From the NCBI GenBank assembly GCA_023383795.1, contig JAHDYJ010000034.1:1-36970 (forward strand): a DNA stretch of 36,970 nt, given 5' to 3'. Origin of the DNA: Burkholderiales bacterium. GTDB lineage: Bacteria > Pseudomonadota > Gammaproteobacteria > Burkholderiales > SG8-39. The translations under genes were made by a program, and so were the position numbers. Shown here in pieces: positions 23,310-31,610 of this stretch (position 1 is its first letter; each line of letters opens with the position of its first letter). Under the pieces are notes generated by a model, which made no database searches, was not told where the DNA came from, and was given only the letters and a program-made list of their open reading frames with translations.

Positions 23310-25756
23310 ACGCCCCCGAAAAGCCCCGCCAGAAGACGCGCTTCGACACGATCGGCAAGCCGCGCCGCCGGGTCGACGGCCGCGCCAAGGCGATCGGCCA
23401 GCAGCGCTTCGCCGACGACCTCGTCCTCCCGCGCATGCTGCACGCGAAGCTCGCGCGCTCGCCGCATCCGCACGCGGTGATCGAGTCGGTCGACGTGTCC
23501 CGCGCGCGCGCGCACCGCGGCGTGCACCTCGTCCTCACCGGCGCCGACTTCCCGGTGCCGTACGGCATCATGCCGGTGTCGCAGGACGAGTACCCGGTCG
23601 CGCGCGAACGGGTGCGCTTCGTCGGCGACCCGGTCGCCGCGGTGATCGCGGTCGACGAGCAGACCGCGACCGAGGCGCTTGCGCTGATCGACGTCAAGTA
23701 CCGGCCGCTGCCCACGATCGCCTCGCCCGAGGAGGGGCTCGCCAATCCCGAGCCGCGCATCCACGACTACGGCGAGCAGGGGAACATCCACCGCAACCAG
23801 TCCTACGAGTTCGGCGACGTCGAGGAGGCGCTGGCGCAGTCCGACCGCGTCTTCGAGGATCTCTTCTTCTACGAGGGCAACACGCACCTGCCGATGGAGC
23901 AGCAGGCCTCGCTCGCGTCGATCGAGGGCGACGGCAAGCTCCTGCTCGAGACGAGCACGCAGAACCCGCACTACCTGCACCGCCAGCTTGCGCGCGTGCT
24001 GCAGATGCCCACCGCGCACATCCGCGTGATCGCGACGGCGAACGGCGGCGGCTTCGGCGGGAAGTGCGACCCGGGGAACCACGAGTTCGTCGTGGCGAAG
24101 GCCGCGCTGATGCTGGGCCGCCCGGTGAAGATCTGTCTCACGCGCGAGGAGGTCTTCTACCAGCACCGCGGCCGGCATCCGGTGCTGATGAAGTTCCGCA
24201 CCGGCGTCACGAAGGACGGCAGGCTCACCGCCATCCACCTGCAGACGCTGCTCGACGGCGGCGCCTACGGCTCGCACGGGCCGGCGAGCACGTTCTACAC
24301 CGGCGTGCTGACGCCGGTGACCTACGAGCTGCCGCGCTTCAAGTTCGAGGCCTGCCGGGTGTTCACCAACAAGCCCGCCTGCGGTCCCAAGCGCGGGCAC
24401 GGCACGCCGCAGCCGCGCTTCGGCCAGGAAGTGCAGCTCGACAAGATCGCGGAAGCGCTCGGCCTCGATCCGGCCGAGATGCGCCTGAAGATGGTGACGA
24501 AGCCCGACTCGCTCACCGCCAGCTGGCTCCGCGTCGGCTCGACCGGGCTCGCCGAGTGCATCCGGAAGGTGGTCGAGATGTCCGGCTGGAGGGCGCGGCG
24601 CGGCAAGCTCGGGCCCGGGCGCGGGCTCGGGCTCGCCTGCTCGGCCTACATGTGCGGCGCGGGCGTGTCGATCTACTGGAACAAGCTGCCGCACTCCGCG
24701 GTGCAGCTCCTGCTCGACCGCAGCGGCCAGGTCACGGTGTACTGCGGCGCGACCGAGATCGGGCAGGGCTCGGACGACGTGCTCGCGGGGCTGACCGCGG
24801 AGGCGCTCGGCATCGATCCGGTCAACGTGCGCGTCGTCACCGGAGACACCGGCATCACGCCGATCGATCTCGGCTCGTACTCGAGCCGGGTCACCATCAT
24901 GATGGGCAACGCCGCGCTGCAGGCCGCCGCCCGCGTGCGCGAGCTCCTCGCCACCGCCGCGGCCGAGGCGCTCGACACGCTGCCCGACCGACTCGTCTTC
25001 TCGCAGGACCGCGTGTTCGCCGCCGAGGACGCGGGCAAGTCGATGAGCTTCGTCGAGGCGATCGCGGCGGCGGAGGCGAAGTTCGGCACGATCGCGTCGG
25101 TCGGCTCGTACGCGCCGCCGAAGCCGCCGGGCAAGTACAAGGGCGCCGGCGTCGGGCCGTCCCCCGCCTACAGCTTCTCCGCCTGCGTGGTCGAGACCGA
25201 GGTGGACCCCGTGACCGGGTGGGTCACGGTGCCGAAGATCTGGGTCGCGCACGACATCGGGCGGGCGCTGAACCCAATCCTCGCGCGCGGACAGGTGATC
25301 GGGAGCGTGTACATGGGCCTCGGCGAGGCGCTGATGGAGGAGCAGGCGTTCCGGCGGCTGCCGCCGAAGCTCTCGAGCGCGCTCGTGCACCGCAACCCGT
25401 CGATGCTCGACTACAAGAGCCTCACCTCGCTCGACATGCCCGAGGTCGAGGTCGCGCTCGTCGAGGAACCCGATCCGAATTGCCCGTACGGCGCGAAGGA
25501 GGTCGGGCAGGGGCCGCTCCTGCCCGTGATGCCGGCCGTCGCGAACGCGATCTACGACGCGGTCGGCGTGCGCATCGACGAGGTGCCGATCACGCCCGAC
25601 AAGGTGCTCGCCGCGCTGGCGAGGAAGGCGAAGGGCGAAGCGCCGCGCGTTGGCCCGGAAAGCTTCCCGGGCGTGCCGTACCCGCAGGCGACCTTCGTGC
25701 TGCCGCCCTGGGAGGGCGGCGACGGCAACGAGCTGAAGGGGAGGAAAGCCGCATGA
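23306..25756 (+). CDS. hcrA: Molybdenum hydroxylase molybdopterin subunit, HcrA-like
   Basis: Catalytic subunit of 816 residues binding the molybdenum cofactor; the reaction proposed is reductive dehydroxylation of 4-hydroxybenzoyl-CoA to benzoyl-CoA (by homology). Motifs seen: GGGFGGKCDPGNHEF (Mo-pterin loop), HRGRHPVLMKFRTG, RGHGTPQPRFGQE, GATEIGQGSDDV, DLGSYSSRVT and the catalytic glutamate region YGAKEVGQGPLLPV. The order and wording parallel Thauera HcrA (from memory), which is shorter (about 770). It starts GTG 23306 overlapping hcrC and ends ATGA with hcrB. An aerobic CO or nicotinate dehydrogenase was considered, but the CoxL-type AYRCSFR loop is absent. Confidence 0.85.
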   Translation: MNAPEKPRQKTRFDTIGKPRRRVDGRAKAIGQQRFADDLVLPRMLHAKLARSPHPHAVIESVDVSRARAHRGVHLVLTGADFPVPYGIMPVSQDEYPVARERVRFVGDPVAAVIAVDEQTATEALALIDVKYRPLPTIASPEEGLANPEPRIHDYGEQGNIHRNQSYEFGDVEEALAQSDRVFEDLFFYEGNTHLPMEQQASLASIEGDGKLLLETSTQNPHYLHRQLARVLQMPTAHIRVIATANGGGFGGKCDPGNHEFVVAKAALMLGRPVKICLTREEVFYQHRGRHPVLMKFRTGVTKDGRLTAIHLQTLLDGGAYGSHGPASTFYTGVLTPVTYELPRFKFEACRVFTNKPACGPKRGHGTPQPRFGQEVQLDKIAEALGLDPAEMRLKMVTKPDSLTASWLRVGSTGLAECIRKVVEMSGWRARRGKLGPGRGLGLACSAYMCGAGVSIYWNKLPHSAVQLLLDRSGQVTVYCGATEIGQGSDDVLAGLTAEALGIDPVNVRVVTGDTGITPIDLGSYSSRVTIMMGNAALQAAARVRELLATAAAEALDTLPDRLVFSQDRVFAAEDAGKSMSFVEAIAAAEAKFGTIASVGSYAPPKPPGKYKGAGVGPSPAYSFSACVVETEVDPVTGWVTVPKIWVAHDIGRALNPILARGQVIGSVYMGLGEALMEEQAFRRLPPKLSSALVHRNPSMLDYKSLTSLDMPEVEVALVEEPDPNCPYGAKEVGQGPLLPVMPAVANAIYDAVGVRIDEVPITPDKVLAALARKAKGEAPRVGPESFPGVPYPQATFVLPPWEGGDGNELKGRKAA

Positions 25757-26772
25757 TGCGCTTGCCGTGGTTCCGCTGGCACGCGCCGAGGAGCGTGGCC
25801 GAAGCGGCGAAGATCCTGGCCGGCGAAGGACCGCAGGCGATGCTGATCGCCGGCGGCACCGACCTCGTGCCCAACATGAAGCGCCGGCACCAGGAGCCGG
25901 CGGCGCTGGTCGCGCTGCGCGGCGTGGAAGGGCTCAAGAAGATCGCGAACGGCGCGGGCCTCACGCTCGGCGCCGGACTGACGCTCACCGAAGTCGTCGA
26001 GGCGCGGCAGGTGCGCGAGCATTACGGCGCGCTCTACCAGGCCGCCGCGCAGGTCGCCACGCCGCACCTGCGGAACATGGGCACGCTCGGCGGCAACGTC
26101 TGCCTCGACACGCGCTGCACCTACTACAACCAGAGCTATGAGTGGCGAAGAGCGATCGACTTCTGCATGAAGAAGGACGGCGCGACCTGCTGGGTCGCCA
26201 CCGCCAGCAAGCGCTGCGTCGCGGTGTCCTCGACCGATACCGCGCCGGCGCTGATCGCGCTCGGGGCGAAGGTCCGGCTCGCGAGCGCAGGCGGTGCGCG
26301 CGAGCTCGATCTCGCCGACCTCTACAACAACGACGGCATGGCGTACCTCACGCGCCGGCCGGACGAGATCCTGACCGAGATCGTGCTGCCGCCGGCCGCC
26401 GGCTGGAAGAGCGCGTACTGGAAGCTCCGCCGCCGCGGCGCGTTCGACTTTCCGGTGCTCGGCGTCGCCGCGGCGGTGCGGGCGGCGCCCGACGGCACCG
26501 TCGAGGATGCGCGCATCGTGCTCGGCGCGGTGGCCTCGCGCCCGATCGTCGCCAAGGCGGGGGAGCTCCTCGCCGGCAAGCGGCTCACCGACGACGTGAT
26601 CGAGGAGGTCGCGGCGAAGGTCGCCTCGCGCGCGAAGCCGATGGACAACACCGACCTCGAGATCTACTGGCGCAAGGAAGTCGTGCCGGCGTTCGTCGGC
26701 TATGCGCTGCGCGAGGTGCGCGGCGACGACATGCGCGCGACGCGCATGCGCATCGCCCGGCAGGCGCTCTGA
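25753..26772 (+). CDS. hcrB: Molybdenum hydroxylase FAD/[4Fe-4S] subunit, HcrB-like
   Basis: FAD-binding electron-transfer subunit of 339 residues. FAD motifs are LIAGGTDLVPNMKRR (31-45) and NMGTLGGNVCLDTR. Most telling is an inserted loop with C122, C138, C146 and C155 (DTRCTYYNQS, IDFCMKKDG, TCWVA, KRCVAVSS), the spacing reported for the extra [4Fe-4S] cluster of Thauera 4-hydroxybenzoyl-CoA reductase beta. This loop separates HcrB from ordinary xanthine/CO dehydrogenase FAD subunits. ATG 25753 overlaps the hcrA stop (ATGA), with GGGGAGG upstream. Nearby ligase or ferredoxin genes are not in the window. Confidence 0.9.
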   Translation: MMRLPWFRWHAPRSVAEAAKILAGEGPQAMLIAGGTDLVPNMKRRHQEPAALVALRGVEGLKKIANGAGLTLGAGLTLTEVVEARQVREHYGALYQAAAQVATPHLRNMGTLGGNVCLDTRCTYYNQSYEWRRAIDFCMKKDGATCWVATASKRCVAVSSTDTAPALIALGAKVRLASAGGARELDLADLYNNDGMAYLTRRPDEILTEIVLPPAAGWKSAYWKLRRRGAFDFPVLGVAAAVRAAPDGTVEDARIVLGAVASRPIVAKAGELLAGKRLTDDVIEEVAAKVASRAKPMDNTDLEIYWRKEVVPAFVGYALREVRGDDMRATRMRIARQAL

Positions 26773-26890
26773 CCGTGCGGCGCTGACCGCGGACTCCCCG
26801 TATTCTGCGCGCCTGCCGTCGCACTTGGCCGCGCTGCTGAGGAACGCCGCTTGATCAGGCTGGTGAGAGACCCTGCGTGCCCGCAGGGGG

Positions 26891-26966
26891 GGTTACACAA
26901 GGGGCTTGCCCCTTGTTCCGATCGGGGGATTCACAAGGGGGGATTCTCCCCCTTGTTCGTACGACC
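26891..26966. repeat. Double-hairpin interspersed repeat, copy A
   Basis: Two stem-loops in tandem: ACAAGGGGC-TT-GCCCCTTGT (26897-26916) and ACAAGGGGG-N6-CCCCCTTGT (26933-26956), followed by TTCGTACGACC. The same 74-76 nt arrangement recurs at 32390-32463, and the two copies align over the whole length with several differences. It occupies part of the 260-nt gap between hcrB and the GST gene; the rest of that gap shows no gene. No transposase is near. Could be a REP-like element or an attenuator/operator unit. Confidence 0.7.
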
Positions 26967-27032
26967 GCCGTTTGCCACGCACGCTTTCCGTGCGTATCGA
27001 AGGCGCAGCCCCCGGCATCTTCCGGCACACCG

Positions 27033-27845
27033 ATGATGACCCTCTACCACAACGACATGTCGGTGTGCTCCGCGAAGGTGCGGATGGCGCTCGCCGAGAA
27101 GGGGCTCGAGTGGGAGAGCGAGCATCTCAACCTGCGCGCGGGCGACGCGCAGCGGCCCGACTACGTCGCGCTCAACCCGAACCAGGTCGTCCCCACGCTC
27201 GTCCACGGCGAGCGGGTGATCGTCGAGTCGACCGTGATCTGCGAATACCTCGACGACGTCAGCCCGGACCCGCCGCTGCGCGGTCCCGATCCGTACGCGC
27301 GGGCGCGCATGCGGCTGTGGACGAAGCAGCTCGACGAGGGCGCGCACGCGGCGATCGGGATGCTGAGCCTCTGCGTCGCGTTTCGCGAGCAGCACCTCGA
27401 CCGCGACCCGGACGAGCTCAAGCGCTACCTCGCGGCGATGGTCGATGCGGCGCGCCGCGAGCGCATCGCGCAGGCGCTCGAGTTCGCGATGGACGCGCCC
27501 GGCTACGCGCCGGCGCTCGCGCGCTGGGAGAGGATCGTGACCGAAATGGATGCGGCGCTCGCGCGCGGGCCCTGGCTCGCCGGCGAGGCCTGCACCCTCG
27601 CCGATGTCGCCTACGCGCCGTACCTCGCGCGGCTCGAGCACCTGGGGCTGGACGACATGGTGCGGGCGCGGCCGCGCGTCACCGAATGGTGGTCGCGCCT
27701 CGCGGCCCGTCCGGCGTTCCAGGAAGGCGTGAGGCGGTGGTTCAACCCTTCGTACCTCGCGCTGTTCGACCGGCAGCGCGAGAAGGCGCGCGCGCACGCA
27801 CGGCGCCTGCTCGCCCTGAAACGGGTTTCTAATAGAAGCTGCTAG
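27033..27845 (+). CDS. Glutathione S-transferase family protein
   Basis: A 270-residue GST-fold protein. The N-terminal thioredoxin-like domain has the SxCSxKVRMALAEKG start (SVCSAKVRM, active S/C near residue 10), the cis-Pro VVPTLVHG and ESTVICEYLDD; the C-terminal helical domain includes GPWLAGEACTLADVAYAPYL. The extra length in the helical domain (about 110-160) exceeds typical GSTs (about 210). The frame is open upstream through the repeat, but ATG 27033 (or 27036) begins at the thioredoxin fold; the ribosome site is weak. It is 260 nt downstream of hcrB and separately transcribed. Role, perhaps detoxifying aromatic intermediates, is inferred only from location. Confidence 0.85.
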   Translation: MMTLYHNDMSVCSAKVRMALAEKGLEWESEHLNLRAGDAQRPDYVALNPNQVVPTLVHGERVIVESTVICEYLDDVSPDPPLRGPDPYARARMRLWTKQLDEGAHAAIGMLSLCVAFREQHLDRDPDELKRYLAAMVDAARRERIAQALEFAMDAPGYAPALARWERIVTEMDAALARGPWLAGEACTLADVAYAPYLARLEHLGLDDMVRARPRVTEWWSRLAARPAFQEGVRRWFNPSYLALFDRQREKARAHARRLLALKRVSNRSC

Positions 27846-27848
27846 GTT

Positions 27849-28391
27849 CTAGTCCGTCCCGACCATGATGGTCACGCGCCGGTTCAGCGCGCGGCCGTCG
27901 CCGGTGGCGTTGGACGCGGCGGGGTAGTCGAACCCGAGGCCGCGCCGCACGATCCCACCGCTCGGGAAGCCGCCGTCGACGAAGGCCTGCGCGACCGTCT
28001 CGGCGCGTCGCAGCGAGAGCTCGAAGTTGTGCTCGCGCTCGCCGGTGCTGTCGGTATGGCCCTCGATCCGGATCTGCCTGACGCCGACGCGCCGCAGCTC
28101 GGCCGCGAGCCGCACGATCGTCCGGTGCACGTCCGCACGCAGCTCGTCGCTGTCGAGCTCGAACAGGATCGGCTCGGCGAGTTGCAGCATCCAGCCGTCG
28201 TCGGTCTCGACGAACCCCATCGAGCGCAGCTCCGCGTGCCGTTGCGCGCGGGAGGCGTCCTCCGGCACGCCCTGGCAGCCGGCGAGCAGCGCGAGCGCCC
28301 CCGCGCAGACGAGCCGCGCCGCGCCGCGCAGGAAGCCGCGCCGCCGGCGCGCTCCGCTCGCCCGGTCTTCAAGCCGATTTCTTGGCCACAT
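27849..28391 (-). CDS. yfiB: OmpA-family peptidoglycan-binding lipoprotein, YfiB-like
   Basis: Outer-membrane lipoprotein of 180 residues. An arginine-rich N-region and hydrophobic core end in the lipobox LLAGC (C39). The OmpA-like domain (about 75-178) has the family hallmark EGHTDSTGEREHNFELSLRRAETV and NRRVTIMV. In the YfiBNR system the YfiB lipoprotein sequesters YfiR and so activates the diguanylate cyclase; the same gene trio is present here. The start ATG 28391 overlaps the yfiN 3' end by 23 nt with GGGAG upstream, indicating coupled translation. It stops 3 nt before the convergent GST stop. Confidence 0.82.
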   Translation of the reverse strand: MWPRNRLEDRASGARRRRGFLRGAARLVCAGALALLAGCQGVPEDASRAQRHAELRSMGFVETDDGWMLQLAEPILFELDSDELRADVHRTIVRLAAELRRVGVRQIRIEGHTDSTGEREHNFELSLRRAETVAQAFVDGGFPSGGIVRRGLGFDYPAASNATGDGRALNRRVTIMVGTD

Positions 28392-29721
28392 CGATCACTC
28401 CCGGATGCATCCCAGTCGCTTCGTTTCGCGCCGCAGGCTCGCCGGCCGCGTCGATCTGGTCGAACAACATCTTCAGGCTGCGGTGGTCGACGTGCGGGAC
28501 CGTCTCCCAGCGCGTGTGGACGCCCGCCTCGCGCCGCCTGCTCTTCGAGACGTACATCGCCCGGTCGGCGAGATGGATCAGCTCGTCGGCCGCGGCGCCG
28601 TTCTCCGGCGAGAGCGCGTAGCCGACGCTCAGCCCCGGATACAGGATCTGCGGACCCGCCCTGAGCGGCGCCTGCAGGGCTTCCTGCAGCCGCTCCGCGA
28701 TCGCGCGCAGCTCGTCCTCGGTCGCGATCCCGCCGATCAGCACCACGAACTCGTCGCCGCCGATCCGCGCCGGCAGCGCGCTCGGCGGCAGCTCGGCCTC
28801 GAGGCGCGCGGCGATCGCCTTCAGCAGCGCGTCGCCCACCAGGTGCCCGAACGTGTCGTTCACCGCCTTGAACGAATCCAGGTCGAAGTAGAGCAGGCCC
28901 GGGCGCCCGGCGCCGCCTTCGGCGCGCAGCGCCGCGAGCAGCGCGTTCTCGAACATCGCGCGGTTGGCGAGCCCGGTGAGCGGGTCGCGGAACGCCAGCC
29001 GCTTCAGCGCCGCGTTGGTGCGGTTGAGATCGTGGTCGCGCCGCTGGATCTCGTCGAGCAGCGCGTTGAAGTCGGCGCGCAACTCCTCGATCTCGGCGAC
29101 GCTGCCGCCCGGGGCGCGCCGGCCGAAATCGCGGTCCGCGCGCACGCCGCGGATGACCGCGCCGAGCTCGGTGAGCGGCTGCGTGATGTGGCGCGTCAAC
29201 CGGCGGGCGATGGCGAGCACGACCAGCCCGGTCACGAGGGCGCCGAGCAGGTCGAGGACCAGGAAGTCGAGCAGGCTGCGCAGGAGCGGCCTGCCGCCGT
29301 CGACCAGGACGACGCGCCCGACCTTGCGGCCGTCGACGACCACGTCCGCGGATACGTGTCCGAGCGAGAAGGCCGGCGCGAGCGGGCCGGGCACCGTCTG
29401 GTCCTCGTGCGCGACGCGCGCGATCACGGCGCCGGCGGGATCGCGCAGCTCGGCCACGCTGATCCCCTGTTCCTTCGGGATCGAGCGCAGCACCTCCATC
29501 GCCGCCTCGCGATCGCGAAAGAGCGCCGCGGCTTGGCTCTGGGTCGCGGTCGTCGCGGCGAGTGTCGCGAGGTGCGACCGCACCAGGCGCTCGAGCGCGT
29601 GGTAGCCGATCGCGAGCGCGGCGGCCGTCACGACGGCGATGCCGAACAGCGTCACCTTGAGCAGCGACAGGCGGATCCGCCCGGCGAGGCTCGGCAGGGG
29701 GGGCGGCGCGGGCGCGCTCAC
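28369..29721 (-). CDS. yfiN: Membrane-bound diguanylate cyclase, YfiN-like (CHASE8-HAMP-GGDEF)
   Basis: Makes c-di-GMP from two GTP. It has 450 residues: a first membrane helix (about 20-40), a periplasmic domain of roughly 105 residues consistent with CHASE8, a second helix (about 149-171), HAMP (172-227) and GGDEF domain (about 240-405). The active site is intact, RIGGDEFVV at 319-327, with YFDLDSFKAVND upstream. The inhibitory RxxD I-site nine residues before GGDEF is replaced by PPSA, so product feedback inhibition is not expected by that route. GTG 29721 overlaps the yfiR stop by 4 nt. Lies between yfiR- and yfiB-like genes, the order R-N-B. It may feed the riboswitch at 8875-8968. Confidence 0.9.
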   Translation of the reverse strand: MSAPAPPPLPSLAGRIRLSLLKVTLFGIAVVTAAALAIGYHALERLVRSHLATLAATTATQSQAAALFRDREAAMEVLRSIPKEQGISVAELRDPAGAVIARVAHEDQTVPGPLAPAFSLGHVSADVVVDGRKVGRVVLVDGGRPLLRSLLDFLVLDLLGALVTGLVVLAIARRLTRHITQPLTELGAVIRGVRADRDFGRRAPGGSVAEIEELRADFNALLDEIQRRDHDLNRTNAALKRLAFRDPLTGLANRAMFENALLAALRAEGGAGRPGLLYFDLDSFKAVNDTFGHLVGDALLKAIAARLEAELPPSALPARIGGDEFVVLIGGIATEDELRAIAERLQEALQAPLRAGPQILYPGLSVGYALSPENGAAADELIHLADRAMYVSKSRRREAGVHTRWETVPHVDHRSLKMLFDQIDAAGEPAARNEATGMHPGVIDVAKKSA

Positions 29722-30299
29722 GATCCGCCTTTCCTTCGGCCGAGCAGAAGCACCTGGGCGCTAGCCTTCAGGCGGCCTTCGCGCACGGCGGTCAGGCTGA
29801 CCTCGAAGCCGCTGCCGTCCGCGGGTCGGCGCAGGCAGACCATCCCGCCCGCCGTGCAGAAGCTCGCGCCCTCGCCGACCGTGAGGATCGGCTGGCGCCG
29901 GGCGCTCTGCAGGAGCTCGACGGCCGCGGCGGCCGGCGCCGCCGTGAGATCGAGCACTTGGCAGTCGCCGACCGGATCGCCGGGTCCGAGCCGTCGCACC
30001 GACACCGGCCGGCCGCGCGCCGTCTGGCCGTCGTAGACCGCGACGTCTGCCGTCGAACCCGCCGGGACGCAGATCTGCCAGCGCTCGATGCCGGCTTCGT
30101 CGGGCCAGCGGAAGTACTGGAGGAATCCCAGCACGTAGGTGGCGGGCGCCGCAGGCGAAGCGGCCGCGTCGGTGGTCTGCGCATGCGCCGACGTCTGGCC
30201 CGCCAGGACGAGCGAGATTCCGAGGGTCGCGAGCGCGAGCGCGTGGCACAATGCGGCCCAGCACGCTTGCGCGGCAACGATGTAGCGTCGAGTCGGCAT
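29718..30299 (-). CDS. yfiR: Periplasmic YfiR-family repressor of the diguanylate cyclase
   Basis: Periplasmic protein of 193 residues (signal peptide to AHA-Q, about 40) with the YfiR/DUF4154 fold: YVLGFLQYFRWP and WQICVPAG, GDCQVLDL and ASFCTAGGMVCLRR. Four cysteines C77, C113, C148 and C155 match the two disulfides of Pseudomonas YfiR (the second pair also 7 residues apart there). In that system YfiR holds YfiN inactive until redox or envelope stress releases it. Start ATG 30299 begins the signal peptide; the frame extends 41 codons upstream without export features. First gene of the yfiRNB-like operon. Confidence 0.85.
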   Translation of the reverse strand: MPTRRYIVAAQACWAALCHALALATLGISLVLAGQTSAHAQTTDAAASPAAPATYVLGFLQYFRWPDEAGIERWQICVPAGSTADVAVYDGQTARGRPVSVRRLGPGDPVGDCQVLDLTAAPAAAAVELLQSARRQPILTVGEGASFCTAGGMVCLRRPADGSGFEVSLTAVREGRLKASAQVLLLGRRKGGS

Positions 30300-30577
30300 G
30301 AATGCGGTTCGAGGCCGGCCGATCCGCCGCCTCTCGGGCCTCCGGAAGCACGAAATGGACCGAGAGTCGATTCGAACGGCCGTTCGCGCATCGCTCGCGC
30401 GGCGGCGAAGGAAATCGGGCACACGGCGGTCCCGGGGCCGGCGTTCGCGGTGCGAAGTATTTCCGCCTGCGTTCGGGTCGCGCCGCGGGCGTTCCGTGCC
30501 GGGCGTCGGCGGGCTGTCGACGACCGATCCGCGCGCCGCCCGCGGCCCTGCGCGCCGGCGGCGGCGATCGCCCCTAC

Positions 30578-30606
30578 TTGAATCCGTGCGCCGGTGCCCT
30601 TACTCT
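30578..30606 (+). promoter_or_regulatory. Candidate sigma-70 promoter for the Gld-type ABC operon
   Basis: TTGAAT, 17 nt, TACTCT, giving a start near 30613 and a leader of about 32 nt to ATG 30645. The -35 is 4/6 and the -10 3/6. Lies at the end of the 345-nt gap between divergent yfiR and gldA-like genes; the rest of that gap is GC-rich with nothing recognisable. Confidence 0.4.
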
Positions 30607-30644
30607 ACGCGCCCGACGAGCCTCGCCGTCGGCAGAGCAACGCG

Positions 30645-31610
30645 ATGATACAAATCGAGAATCTCGTCAAGACCTTCGGTCCGAAGCGCGCCGTCGACGG
30701 CGTCACTTTCACCGTCGAGCGCGGCGAGGTGCTCGGCTTCCTGGGGCCGAACGGCGCCGGCAAGTCGACCACCATGCGCATGATCACCGGCTTCATTCCG
30801 CCCACCTCGGGCCGGGTCACCGTCGGCGGCCACGACGTCGTCGAGTCGCCGCTCGCCGCCAAGCGCCTGATCGGCTACCTGCCCGAGGCCGCGCCGTCCT
30901 ACCCCGACATGACCGTGCACGGCTTCCTGTCGTTCGCGGCCGACATGCGCGGGCTCGCCGGCGAGGCGAAGAGGAAGGCGATCGGCCGCGTGATCGACCT
31001 CTGCTTCCTGTCCTCGGTGCTGCATCAGGGCATCGACACGCTGTCGAAGGGCTACAAGCACCGCACCTGCCTCGCGCAGGCGCTGATCCACGATCCGGAC
31101 GTGCTGGTGCTCGACGAGCCGACCGACGGCCTCGATCCCAACCAGAAGCACGAGGTGCGCAACCTCATCCGCGAACTCGGCCGCACCAAGGCGGTGGTGT
31201 TCTCCACCCACATCCTCGAGGAGGTCGACGCCGCGTGCACGCGCGCCATCATCATCGACCGCGGCCGCATCGTCGCCAACGGCACGCCCGCCGAGCTGCG
31301 CGGCATGTCCGATCTCGCCGGTGCGGTCACGGTGCACGCGATCGGCGCCGACGCGGCGGCCATGCGGGACAGGCTGGCGGCGATCCCCGAGGTGGCGCGC
31401 GTGGAGCAGGTGAACGGCGGGGTGCGCGCGTTCCCGCGCGAGAAGCGCGCGGCCGGCGAGCTCGCGCGCGTGGTGGCCGAGCTCGCGACGCGCGAGGGCT
31501 GGCGGCTCGACGCGCTGCGCACCGAGGAGGGCCAGCTCGACGAGGTGTTCCGCCGCATCACCCTGCCCGACACCGCGAAGCGGGCCGCGGCGGCCGGAGG
31601 CGGCGCATGA
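30645..31610 (+). CDS. ABC transporter ATP-binding protein (GldA-type)
   Basis: ATPase of 321 residues. Walker A GPNGAGKST (about 38-46), Q-loop region YLPEAAPSYP, a degenerate signature LSKGYKHRTCLAQAL (LSKGY for LSGGQ), Walker B VLVLDEPTDGLDP and STHILEEVD follow. An additional C-terminal region of about 90 residues (from about 230) is typical of ABC-2/Gld ATPases. Start ATG 30645 gives the standard N-terminus IQIENLVKTFG. Overlaps the permease by ATGA. With the next three genes it forms the GldA-F-G-like exporter whose substrate in non-gliding bacteria is unknown. Confidence 0.88.
   Translation: MIQIENLVKTFGPKRAVDGVTFTVERGEVLGFLGPNGAGKSTTMRMITGFIPPTSGRVTVGGHDVVESPLAAKRLIGYLPEAAPSYPDMTVHGFLSFAADMRGLAGEAKRKAIGRVIDLCFLSSVLHQGIDTLSKGYKHRTCLAQALIHDPDVLVLDEPTDGLDPNQKHEVRNLIRELGRTKAVVFSTHILEEVDAACTRAIIIDRGRIVANGTPAELRGMSDLAGAVTVHAIGADAAAMRDRLAAIPEVARVEQVNGGVRAFPREKRAAGELARVVAELATREGWRLDALRTEEGQLDEVFRRITLPDTAKRAAAAGGGA

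Noticed and set aside
23306..25756. Aerobic CO dehydrogenase large subunit
   Set aside because: No CoxL active-site loop and the FAD subunit carries the HcrB-type [4Fe-4S] loop.
26877..27032. Upstream start of the GST frame
   Set aside because: It would translate the double-hairpin repeat; family N-terminus begins at 27033.
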